Positions 1 through 5,377 of a DNA stretch of 5,377 nt are shown here, one piece after another. Source of the stretch: Desulfocapsa sulfexigens (GTDB lineage Bacteria; Desulfobacterota; Desulfobulbia; Desulfobulbales; Desulfocapsaceae). Made by a program: the position numbers and the translations under genes. The DNA lies in NCBI GenBank assembly GCA_015661935.1, contig DQVD01000405.1, positions 1 to 5,377 on the forward strand, written 5' to 3'. Below the pieces are notes generated by a model. The model was not told where the DNA came from. It was given only the letters and a program-made list of their open reading frames with translations, and did no database searches. Position 1 is the stretch's first letter; the number at the start of each line of letters is the position of its first letter.

Positions 1-206
1 GTGCTGGTCACGGGACAGGTATAGAGATTGGGGATAGTCAATGATTGAATATATGAGCAAGCTGAGTTATCCTCCCAAATCAACTGTTTGTAAATTCCGG
101 ACAGTTCAAACTGAAGAAGTATATCATGGGTAATTATTCTGTTAGCTTTCCAAAATCACATAGATTGTATACTGTCCTTGACTTCCTGTTTAGATTTGTA
201 TTTTTT

Positions 207-222
207 GTATAAATAGTTATAC
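207..222. repeat. Perfect inverted repeat GTATAA-ATAG-TTATAC
   Basis: Six-base arms surround a four-base loop, and the repeat is preceded on the plus strand by a run of six T (201-206). It is AT-rich and too weak, with no T run after it on either strand, to be called a terminator. It could be a protein-binding site or the 5' hairpin of a short plus-strand RNA. Confidence 0.45.
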
Positions 223-237
223 GTGCAGACAGGTCTA

Positions 238-249
238 CGATCGAGATCG
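238..249. repeat. Inverted repeat CGATC-GA-GATCG
   Basis: Two five-base arms flank two bases, so the RNA would form a short stem with a CGAG-type loop. It is read the same way on both strands. It sits between the GTATAA repeat and the C5T3 repeat in the region after the helicase. No function can be assigned. Confidence 0.4.
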
Positions 250-260
250 GGTCAGGCTTG

Positions 261-276
261 CCCCCTTTCCCCCTTT
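261..276. repeat. Tandem repeat of CCCCCTTT, two copies
   Basis: Two exact eight-base copies form a pure pyrimidine tract on the plus strand. On the minus strand, which is the 3' untranslated region of the helicase transcript, it reads as purine blocks of A3G5. Two G5 blocks alone are not enough for a standard single-molecule G-quadruplex of three layers. Confidence 0.6.
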
Positions 277-284
277 AGGTTTTC

Positions 285-320
285 AAAGTTGGGTTACTAC
301 CGGTAATTATAACTTTTTTT
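285..320 (+). terminator. Weak possible plus-strand terminator
   Basis: On the plus strand AAAGTT (285-290) pairs with AACTTT (311-316), with an inner TTAC/GTAA pair (294-297 and 303-306), and the run of T continues to 320. The stem is AT-rich and has an unpaired GGG/TTAT between the two arms, so it is weak. On the minus strand, the direction of the helicase operon, the hairpin is not followed by T. It would therefore serve a plus-strand transcript if it is real. Confidence 0.25.
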
Positions 321-324
321 ATAT

Positions 325-1743
325 CTACTTTCTTCTTACAATCGGTTTCAGCAACTCTTCCTCAGGTGGTATACAGGGGAGTACTTCTCCAATATATTCT
401 TCGATGTCCATCAAATAAAATGAACTTTCTTCGTCTGCAAAACTTATGGAAATTCCGTCAGCCCCGGCACGCCCGGTACGTCCAATGCGATGTACATAAT
501 CTTCCGGCTCATAGGGAAGAGTATAATTAACCACATGGCTGATACCATCGATATGAATTCCCCGTCCGGCAACATCGGTTGCAACCATTACATGGATTCT
601 TCCGTGTCGAAAACTCTCAAGGCGTGCAGTTCTCTTTTGTTGCGGGACATCACCCGTGAGCAGGGTGCAGTTAATACCATCCCGGCGCAGACGATCATTC
701 AGCCTTTTGGCATCTCGTTTCATATTGGTAAAGATAATGACCCGATCACAGGCCTCACTCTGTATAATATTATATAAAACCAGATATTTTTCATCTCTGG
801 TGAGCGTATAGACCACCTGTGTTACAGTTTCTACTGCCACATTATCAGCCTCGGTTTCCACTGAGACAGGCTTCACACACCACTGTGATGCCAAACGTGA
901 GACTTCTTCGGTGATCGTTGCGGAAAACATCAGAGTCTGCCGCTTATCTCTATTTGGTGTTTTATGAATGATGGATCGTACATCCGGTATAAATCCCATA
1001 TCAAGCATCCGATCTGCCTCATCGATCACCATGATCCCGGCCTCATGGAGATGTACTACCCGCTTGCGTGAGAAATCAAGCAGTCGCCCGGGTGTGGCAA
1101 CCAGGATATCCACAGGCCGATCCCTGATGTTCTTCTGCTGACGCTCATAATCCGTACCACCATAGGCCTCTGCAACACGCATGGGTAGATATTTGGCTAT
1201 TGCTCTGGCATCTTTTGCAATTTGAATCACAAGCTCTCTTGTTGGTGCAATGATGAGGGCTCGTGGGGTTCCATTTTTTCGTTTCTTCTGCTGGTCTTTA
1301 ATTAATCGTGCAAAAATACCAATGAGAAACACAGCACTTTTCCCGGTTCCGGTGGAGGCCTTGCCAATCAGATCTTTTCCGGCAATAACATCGGACAGTG
1401 CTTTTTGCTGAATGGGTGTGCAGTATCTGAAGTTCAGATCTGCAATCCCGTGCATAAGACCTGCCGGGAGCCTGAAATCATGAAAGCGGGCTTTGCCCTC
1501 TTCCGGCTCTACGGGAAATTGTGCTACACTCCATTTTCTGTTCTTTTTGTTTCTGACAGGCTGAGTAGCAACAGGTTTACTTATGGCTTTTTCGGGTTGT
1601 TTTATCGCAACAGCCCGGGTTTCAACTTTTACAACTTCTTTAATGGATTTCATGAAAGTTGTTGTTGAAACAACCCCGCATTTTCGAATCGTACGAAGTC
1701 TTTTGCGTCTGTTCTGCCGTTGTAAGATTTGTCTTTTATTCAT
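325..1743 (-). CDS. DEAD-box ATP-dependent RNA helicase, RhlB-like, 472 residues
   Basis: All helicase motifs are present in order: an upstream aromatic segment (FHDF, 87-90), Q motif TPIQ (109-112), Walker A ASTGTGKS (129-136), PTREL (167-171), TPGR (217-220), DEAD (241-244), SAT (274-276), FTN (338-340), ATDVAGRGI (388-396) and HRIGRTGR (418-425). The family unwinds short RNA duplexes using ATP, in ribosome assembly or mRNA decay. VDILVATPGRLLDF and VIDEADRMLDMGFIPDVR resemble RhlB most, so RhlB or a close RhlE/RhlB relative is likely. The first 80 residues are a basic, low-complexity extension, with an Arg-rich stretch at 3-21 that probably binds RNA. The Walker A ends in Ser instead of the usual Thr. 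The ATG directly follows the NUDIX stop; AAGG lies 11 bases upstream. This is the last gene of the array. Confidence 0.95.
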   Translation of the reverse strand: MNKRQILQRQNRRKRLRTIRKCGVVSTTTFMKSIKEVVKVETRAVAIKQPEKAISKPVATQPVRNKKNRKWSVAQFPVEPEEGKARFHDFRLPAGLMHGIADLNFRYCTPIQQKALSDVIAGKDLIGKASTGTGKSAVFLIGIFARLIKDQQKKRKNGTPRALIIAPTRELVIQIAKDARAIAKYLPMRVAEAYGGTDYERQQKNIRDRPVDILVATPGRLLDFSRKRVVHLHEAGIMVIDEADRMLDMGFIPDVRSIIHKTPNRDKRQTLMFSATITEEVSRLASQWCVKPVSVETEADNVAVETVTQVVYTLTRDEKYLVLYNIIQSEACDRVIIFTNMKRDAKRLNDRLRRDGINCTLLTGDVPQQKRTARLESFRHGRIHVMVATDVAGRGIHIDGISHVVNYTLPYEPEDYVHRIGRTGRAGADGISISFADEESSFYLMDIEEYIGEVLPCIPPEEELLKPIVRRK

Positions 1744-2241
1744 TTAGTTTGAGACCTTGCGTAGTATAGCAATCCCATCAGGGGTAAATTTTTCTTTTTC
1801 TGATAATTTAAATATATCAGAAACACTCATAAAACAGCCGAAAGCCACCTCTTCTTTCTGGAGTTGAAAAGGGCCATTGTGAACACAGGAAAAAATCCGC
1901 CCCCATACCCGGTTATCACCTTCTTCAAAATATTGATCAAAAAGAGGTGTGAAAGAAACACCATCAACCCCTAATTCCTCAGCAAACTCCCGTGCTGCTG
2001 ATTCTTCGTAAGATTCTCCGGCAAGTACCACACCACCTGCTGCCACATCCCAGCACGATGGATAAAGATCCTTAGTGGCTGTTCGTTTTTGGAGGAAAAG
2101 TTCCTGCTGTTCATTAAAAACAAGAATATAAGAGGCGCGGTGGATTAATCCCTTCTCACGCATAATGCGTCTTGCCAATGTCTCTGTTTCCAGATTGTTA
2201 CGATCAACAATCTGAATAATTTCTTCACCGGGATTATACAT
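1744..2241 (-). CDS. NUDIX hydrolase, YfcD-like, 165 residues
   Basis: A perfect Nudix box (G-x5-E-x7-R-E-U-x-E-E-x-G-U) runs from residue 70 to 92, with core REFAEELGV, and gives the Mg-binding acidic helix of the fold. These enzymes cleave nucleoside diphosphates linked to another group. Flanking segments LIHRASYILVF, QKRTATKDLYPSCWDVAAGG and NRVWGRIFSCVHNGPF closely resemble Escherichia coli YfcD, whose substrate is not known. I chose ATG 2241 because the protein then begins as family members do, just before EEIIQIVD. An upstream ATG at 2295 is in frame but would add 18 unconserved residues and a 62-base overlap with the cysteine-cluster gene, with no clear ribosome site. Isopentenyl-diphosphate isomerase is unlikely because its cysteine motif is absent. 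The stop TAA abuts the helicase ATG. Confidence 0.9.
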   Translation of the reverse strand: MYNPGEEIIQIVDRNNLETETLARRIMREKGLIHRASYILVFNEQQELFLQKRTATKDLYPSCWDVAAGGVVLAGESYEESAAREFAEELGVDGVSFTPLFDQYFEEGDNRVWGRIFSCVHNGPFQLQKEEVAFGCFMSVSDIFKLSEKEKFTPDGIAILRKVSN

Positions 2242-2881
2242 TGGGTTTGATTCCGGGCCGTTCACAATGTGGAGTGGGAATAGCTGGAGGACCATTAACC
2301 AGCATTTGAGCGATGGTCAGTTTTACCCGTGGATAGAGATGGAGTTTTTCTCCCATCAGCTCCCGTTCTACTCCCACCAGACGCTGTAAGAGTGGGGTTC
2401 GCTCCACGTGTGGCGCCTGGGAATCATGAACAAATTTCTTTTTTACAATTTCCTGACAGCGGAAACAGCCAGGAAAGTTCAAAGTCCGGCCATCTGGTCG
2501 CCGCATGGACGCTGGCACCCCGTGAGTTCGACACACCATAAGACGATGAGTGTATAAGGTGCAACGACCATCATCAATTAAGGGGCACATGACCTGGGGA
2601 CGTTCACCTTTGGCCTCAGCCTTTGCACACTCCAGAATATACTGTTTAGAACGCTCCAATAATTCCTGCTGCCTGGATTCATCAAGCTCACGGAAGCCCT
2701 TCCAGAGATAAGCCCACTCAGTATAGGTGCGGTGAAGAAAATAAGAGTCACAACAGTTATCGGGGCAGCCATTACAACTAAAGTTCAGGCCTCTTGCCAC
2801 CTCATCATAGTCGGATTCCATTGCTTCATAGATCCTGCGGATTTCTTCACTTAAGCCCTCGCTAAGTGTCACTTCTTTCAT
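2234..2881 (-). CDS. YkgJ-type cysteine-cluster protein, 215 residues
   Basis: The cysteine pattern is that of the YkgJ (CxxxCC) family, thought to bind zinc or an iron-sulfur cluster. An N-terminal SCNGCPDNCCDSYF holds C36, C39, C43 and C44. A central block has C99, C107 and C117 (CPLIDDGRC, then LMVCRTHGVP), and C139 and C142 lie in PGCFRC. Nine cysteines fall within about 107 residues, and a tenth at 85 (ILECAKAEAK) is probably not a ligand. The central block (C-P-L, then C-x-L-Y-x-x-R-P/L-x-x-C-R) is the usual family core. The exact role is unknown. A strong Shine-Dalgarno site (AAAGAGGA) sits in the last codons of the AMMECR1 gene, and the ATG overlaps that gene's stop by four bases. The last eight bases overlap the preferred NUDIX start. 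Confidence 0.9.
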   Translation of the reverse strand: MKEVTLSEGLSEEIRRIYEAMESDYDEVARGLNFSCNGCPDNCCDSYFLHRTYTEWAYLWKGFRELDESRQQELLERSKQYILECAKAEAKGERPQVMCPLIDDGRCTLYTHRLMVCRTHGVPASMRRPDGRTLNFPGCFRCQEIVKKKFVHDSQAPHVERTPLLQRLVGVERELMGEKLHLYPRVKLTIAQMLVNGPPAIPTPHCERPGIKPNV

Positions 2882-3447
2882 ACTTCTTCCTCTTTAAAAC
2901 ATTGCACCTGATAAATCTCAATATCCGGATGGGAATTCTTCCAGGCAGTATCTGCCAGCCCTGCCTTGCGACACAGATGGCCCAGGAAAAGCTCAGGAGC
3001 AGGCAACTGCTCCCAGACCTGGGGTAAAAATGTGGCTCTGACTCCTCCAGGATTTAAAATTACCCCGTCTATTCCAGGCCTCAGTTTGCTGACAAGATCA
3101 GCACCATCCTGATATTCAAGTGTTTGCGGATGACTAAGCACCGAGATATCAATTTCCACATCTTCAAACTCAGCGGTAGTAAGTGGAGCAAAACGACTAT
3201 CGTGAAAGGCAGCACTGATTGCATTTCGCTTTACGCCTGTCGCAACTGATTCGCTCGGTAAAAGATTACCGATACAACCACGTAAAACACCTTTAATTTT
3301 GAGCGTGACAAAGGTTCCATATTCGGCATCAAAAGCTGAATCCGTCACATCAACAGTTTCTGACTCAGAGCCCAGTCTTCCAGCAATTGTTTGTCTTGCA
3401 AGCCGCAATAAACTCCTGCCCTGTTCTGCTGTCAGCACATCATCCAT
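2878..3447 (-). CDS. amrA: AMMECR1-domain protein (AmmeMemoRadiSam system protein A), 189 residues
   Basis: The whole protein is one AMMECR1 domain of normal length. The signature LRGCIG is at residues 55-60. The other conserved blocks are in order: DSRFAPLT (83-90), EIDISVLS (98-105), RPGIDGVIL (123-131), ATFLPQVWEQLP (138-149) and FLGHLCRKAGL (154-164). In many bacteria and archaea this domain is encoded with a Memo-like protein (AmrB) and a radical SAM enzyme (AmrS); the reaction is not established. Neither partner is in this window, so it is a stand-alone copy or its partners are elsewhere. It should be cytosolic, with no signal peptide or membrane segment. The ATG follows the OleA-like stop by one base, and its TGA overlaps the next ATG by four bases, so translation is coupled on both sides. 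Confidence 0.95.
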   Translation of the reverse strand: MDDVLTAEQGRSLLRLARQTIAGRLGSESETVDVTDSAFDAEYGTFVTLKIKGVLRGCIGNLLPSESVATGVKRNAISAAFHDSRFAPLTTAEFEDVEIDISVLSHPQTLEYQDGADLVSKLRPGIDGVILNPGGVRATFLPQVWEQLPAPELFLGHLCRKAGLADTAWKNSHPDIEIYQVQCFKEEEV

Positions 3448-3448
3448 A

Positions 3449-4483
3449 TTACCACTCTACTCCGAGCATCAGGCAGTTAATCCCACTTCCAATTCCCAGC
3501 ATGGCGCCCTTTTCGCCTGGACGAAAACAATCCTGTTCAATGGCCATGGCCATGGTGATGGGCGCGGACACGGAGCCTACATTGCCAAGAGTTTGCAGAG
3601 TTTCAAAATTCTTTTCCAAATCGATCCCTAACGTGTCAAAAAGGAGCCGCGCATGAGCCGTTCCCACCTGATGACAAAAGAACCTGTCAATATCAGTTGC
3701 GCTCCAACCGGAGATGCCGGCAAATTCCTGCCAGGTTGAATGGGCCGTTTCAACTCCCCGTATCAACAACTCCTCGGAATTGGTATTCATCAGGGTGGTT
3801 TCGGTTCCGCTCTGAGCTCCCTGACAGAGATCGGAATGTCTGGTATTGGCCTTCCATGCTCCCCTGATAAGACGCGGTTTATTCATGTCCGGTAAAAGAT
3901 TACACATATAGAGGGCCACAGACCCTGATCCGATGGTAAGGGAAGCAAATGCTGGTTTAATCTTTTTTCTAGTCAGGCTTTCATCGTCCAGTAGTGCCTG
4001 AATTGTTGATTCCACGAGTTCTTCCGCAGTTTCACCAGCCACCACCAGCCCATTTTGCACATGTCCAAGCTCTATCATATTAGCCAGCATCACCATGCCG
4101 TCAAGGAAGCCTAAGCAGGCGTTGGAAAGATCAAAGAGCAGGCAGTCTTCTGATAACCCCAATTTGTTATGGACAAATGAGGCCGTGGCCGGCTCCATCA
4201 TATCCCGTGATACCGAAGTAAAGATAAGACATTCTATTGAGGCGGGATCAAGATCGCCCTTATCAAGCACCGCCTGGCCGGCAAGCGCTGCTCCCTGACT
4301 TGGCCTGGTACCCGGCTCCCATAAGCGCCTTTCTTGAATGCCACTCATGAGTTCAAGCCTTCCAGCAGGCAATTTCAGCCGATCATAAAGAGGAGAAAGT
4401 CGCTCCTCAATCATATCAGAGGTCAATATGCGGGGCGGTAATTCATAGCCAAATGTATGAAGGCAAACTTTGGAGTAATGCAT
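3449..4483 (-). CDS. OleA-like / FabH-like thiolase-fold condensing enzyme (3-oxoacyl-ACP synthase III family), 344 residues
   Basis: This is a full-length member of the FabH/OleA type of thiolase superfamily, which makes beta-keto products by Claisen condensation of acyl-CoA or acyl-ACP. The triad is visible: nucleophile C123 in SNACLGF, H271 in FFCHQVGTAH and N301 in TLGNVGS. E97 in MMEPATAS matches the Glu that acts as base in Xanthomonas OleA. The Cys-to-His and His-to-Asn distances also match what I remember of OleA. Other OleA-like segments are TSDMIEERLSPLYDRL (21-36), GIQERRLW (49-56) and the ending LGIGSGINC...GVEW. OleA joins two fatty acyl-CoAs head to head, and OleB, OleC and OleD then make olefins; none of these three is in the window. 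Simple FabH activity or another ketosynthase role is possible. The start fits the family N-terminus. The stop is one base before the AMMECR1 gene. Confidence 0.9.
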   Translation of the reverse strand: MHYSKVCLHTFGYELPPRILTSDMIEERLSPLYDRLKLPAGRLELMSGIQERRLWEPGTRPSQGAALAGQAVLDKGDLDPASIECLIFTSVSRDMMEPATASFVHNKLGLSEDCLLFDLSNACLGFLDGMVMLANMIELGHVQNGLVVAGETAEELVESTIQALLDDESLTRKKIKPAFASLTIGSGSVALYMCNLLPDMNKPRLIRGAWKANTRHSDLCQGAQSGTETTLMNTNSEELLIRGVETAHSTWQEFAGISGWSATDIDRFFCHQVGTAHARLLFDTLGIDLEKNFETLQTLGNVGSVSAPITMAMAIEQDCFRPGEKGAMLGIGSGINCLMLGVEW

Positions 4484-4555
4484 AATTATAATCGTTTTTC
4501 CTGTCTATCGTATATCTCATTTCACTCTTAACGCCGGCTAATCTAGCAGGTATGA
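4484..4555 (-). other. 72-base intergenic gap between the small protein and the OleA-like gene
   Basis: This is the only non-coding gap inside the gene array. It holds a short hairpin (GCTA-loop-TAGC, 4537-4547) without a following T run, so it is not a convincing terminator. I see no good -35/-10 pair reading into the OleA-like gene. The AGGA at 4499-4502 is 15 bases from the ATG, a long spacer, which suggests weak or otherwise assisted initiation. Whether transcription runs through from the PLP gene cannot be decided from the sequence. Confidence 0.4.
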
Positions 4556-4831
4556 TCAAGGAATACAATGACTCGGCCGACCGATAAAAGCAATCTTTTC
4601 ACCATTTACGACCTCCTGCAGGTAATTCGTACAATCACGAAGAGCCTTTTCACTGCAAGCATTTACAGATTTGTAAGAGTTGCGATAGCTTTTCCTGTCC
4701 GAACTGATATACATCTTACCGACTCCAATGCCCGTTGGATGGTCTTCATGTAGTGTACTAATCCTGATTCCTTCTACAGGTACAGTGCCATGGAGAGTGC
4801 AGTGGCGATGAAACCCTTTTCTCAAGTTCAT
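4556..4831 (-). CDS. Small Cys/His-containing hypothetical protein, 91 residues
   Basis: I do not recognise a family. The frame starts at ATG 4831 with a well-spaced GAAAGG and ends with TGA at 4556. It follows the PLP enzyme stop by 2 bases, and that coupling is the main reason to believe it is real. Visible features are a basic, His/Cys-rich N-terminus (FHRHC, H8, H10, C11), four cysteines (C11, C59, C67, C89), a glycine-rich centre (TGIGVGKMYIS, about residues 33-43) and a probable helix around 58-76. The C-terminus is GRPSHCIP. There is no signal peptide or membrane segment. The spaced Cys and His could bind a metal, but no standard zinc or iron-sulfur spacing is present. The position after a sulfur amino-acid enzyme hints at a linked role. 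A remnant of a longer gene, or a chance frame, is the alternative. Confidence 0.55.
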   Translation of the reverse strand: MNLRKGFHRHCTLHGTVPVEGIRISTLHEDHPTGIGVGKMYISSDRKSYRNSYKSVNACSEKALRDCTNYLQEVVNGEKIAFIGRPSHCIP

Positions 4832-4833
4832 TT

Positions 4834-5377
4834 TCACCTTTCAAAGTTCAATGCCTGTTCAATATCTTCAATAAGATCATCAACATGTTCTATCCCCACC
4901 GAGAGTCTCAACAGGGAATCTGAAATTCCCACTTTTTGGCGTTCATCAGCGGTCATATTTTCATGAGATGTCCGAGCCGGGGAACAGATAAGTGTCTCAA
5001 CACCTCCGAGACTTACGGCACTGCGAATATGCTTTAATCGTGATAAAAACTCAGCTGTTTTATTCATACTGTTATCCAGCTCAAAAGACAGCATGCCACC
5101 ATATTTTCTCATTTGTTTTTGTGCAATGGCATAACCATGAAAATTCTTCAGACCGGGATAATTCACCTTGTTGATTGCCGGGTGTTCATCCAGAAATTGC
5201 GCGATGCCAAGTGCATTATCCGATTGCTGCCCCACCCTCAGAGCCAGCGTTTTCAAACTTCTTTCCAGCAGATATGCTGTGGTAGCATTCAAACTGCCGC
5301 CAAGATGACAGGCTCTGGAACGAATGCGAGCGGCATGCTCTCTGGACGAAAGGGCCACACCGCAGCAGAGGTCACTA
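4834..5377 (-). CDS. Cys/Met-metabolism PLP-dependent enzyme (cystathionine gamma-synthase/lyase family), C-terminal part, 5' end outside window
   Basis: The frame stays open to the right edge, giving 180 visible residues that begin SDLCCG. The GTG at 5356-5358 is an internal valine codon, not the start. In this family the PLP-binding lysine lies in a K-x-x-x-G-H-S-D context, so it should be about 18 bases beyond the edge; the single leftover base (T) fits the end of a His codon. Visible family hallmarks are LGGSLNATTAYLLERSLKTL, a YPGL segment, GGMLSFEL, SLGGVETLICSPARTSH and LLRLSVGIEHVDDLIEDIEQAL. The last carries the Arg expected to bind the substrate carboxylate. Such enzymes carry out gamma- or beta-replacement or elimination on homoserine esters, cystathionine, homocysteine or methionine in the cytosol. 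The fragment cannot separate cystathionine gamma-synthase from gamma-lyase or O-acetylhomoserine sulfhydrylase. The stop is TGA, 2 bases before the next ATG. Confidence 0.93.
   Translation of the reverse strand, partial: SDLCCGVALSSREHAARIRSRACHLGGSLNATTAYLLERSLKTLALRVGQQSDNALGIAQFLDEHPAINKVNYPGLKNFHGYAIAQKQMRKYGGMLSFELDNSMNKTAEFLSRLKHIRSAVSLGGVETLICSPARTSHENMTADERQKVGISDSLLRLSVGIEHVDDLIEDIEQALNFER
4837..4842 (-). promoter_or_regulatory. Ribosome binding site GAAAGG that sets the start of the 91-residue protein
   Basis: On the minus strand GAAAGG is followed by TGAAA and then ATG (4831-4829), a five-base spacer that is normal for a Shine-Dalgarno site. The GTG at 4837-4835 overlaps the purine run itself and so cannot use it. 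The ATG is therefore the better start. The site lies inside the last codons of the PLP enzyme gene. Confidence 0.55.

Larger units (their letters stand above)
1..324. other. Region without a confident gene, downstream of the helicase
   Basis: No confident gene lies here. The plus strand has a 13-residue open frame entering from the left edge (AGHGTGIEIGDSQ, stop TGA 42-44). It overlaps by ATGA a 30-codon frame at 41-133 that has a GGGGA six bases upstream. On the minus strand a TTG at 60-58 lies ten bases after a GGGAGG (76-71) and stays open to the edge. These readings compete and none resembles a known protein. The rest holds small inverted repeats, a tandem C5T3 repeat and a weak plus-strand hairpin with a T run. 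Confidence 0.6.

Noticed and set aside
1..156. Minus-strand frame open for 52 codons to the left edge
   Set aside because: It has no ATG or GTG start, its only TTG has no ribosome site, and the translation matches nothing I know.
490..777. Plus-strand open frame of 95 codons
   Set aside because: It lies wholly inside the helicase gene on the other strand, resembles no known protein and has no supporting context.
2578..2772. Second minus-strand frame of 64 codons
   Set aside because: It sits inside the cysteine-cluster gene in another frame and would break the conserved cysteine pattern if it were the real one.
3540..3556. GGCCATGGCCATGG repeat
   Set aside because: It simply encodes the Met-Ala-Met-Ala segment of the OleA-like protein (residues 311-314) and is not a separate element.
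3299..3656. Two overlapping plus-strand open frames
   Set aside because: They straddle the junction of the AMMECR1 and OleA-like genes in antisense; both of those genes have complete family motifs, so these are shadows.
4484..4490. TATAAT sequence just before the OleA-like ATG
   Set aside because: It matches a -10 box, but transcription would begin inside the coding sequence and there is no -35 at the right distance.
4537..4547. GCTA/TAGC hairpin as an operon terminator
   Set aside because: The stem is four base pairs and no T run follows it on the minus strand.
5356..5358. GTG as the start of the PLP enzyme
   Set aside because: The frame continues upstream to the edge with SDLCCG, which fits the conserved segment after the PLP lysine, so this codon is an internal Val.

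Overview
The window looks like a stretch of a bacterial chromosome, moderate in GC, with every confident gene on the minus strand. It reads from the right edge to about position 325. An AMMECR1-type protein, a stand-alone YkgJ-type cysteine-cluster protein and an OleA/FabH-like ketosynthase sit beside a proteobacterial-style RhlB-like helicase and a YfcD-like NUDIX hydrolase. This suggests a Gram-negative proteobacterium in the broad sense. A sulfate-reducing or related Desulfobacterota/Desulfobulbales-type anaerobe is my best guess, inferred from gene content and not proven by any marker gene here.

Layout in order of transcription (right to left): (1) 5377-4834, the C-terminal half of a Cys/Met-metabolism PLP enzyme (cystathionine gamma-synthase/lyase family), cut by the window edge just after the expected PLP lysine. 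(2) 4831-4556, an unrecognised 91-residue Cys/His-containing protein, 2 bases after the PLP gene. (3) A 72-base gap, 4555-4484, the only real gap inside the gene array. (4) 4483-3449, an OleA-like thiolase-fold condensing enzyme with a complete Cys-His-Asn triad and the OleA-type Glu. (5) 3447-2878, an AMMECR1-domain protein (AmmeMemoRadiSam protein A). (6) 2881-2234, a YkgJ-type cysteine-cluster protein. (7) 2241-1744, a NUDIX hydrolase. (8) 1743-325, a DEAD-box RNA helicase.

Genes 4 to 8 are packed with spacings of +1, -4, -8 and 0 bases, so they very probably form one translationally coupled transcript. The PLP gene and the small protein form a second tight pair that may belong to the same operon. 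No promoter for the array is visible, and it probably starts beyond the right edge. The functional link between the five genes is not obvious from known pathways: a condensing enzyme, a conserved protein of unknown reaction, a metal-cluster protein, a nucleotide-pyrophosphate hydrolase and an RNA helicase. That odd but tight grouping is the most interesting feature of the window.

Positions 1-324 hold no confident gene. They contain small inverted repeats, a tandem C5T3 repeat and a weak plus-strand hairpin followed by a T run. A weak promoter-like pair upstream of that hairpin leaves room for a short plus-strand RNA, but this is speculative. The left edge may hold the last codons of a convergent gene or the first codons of the next minus-strand gene, and the sequence does not decide between them.
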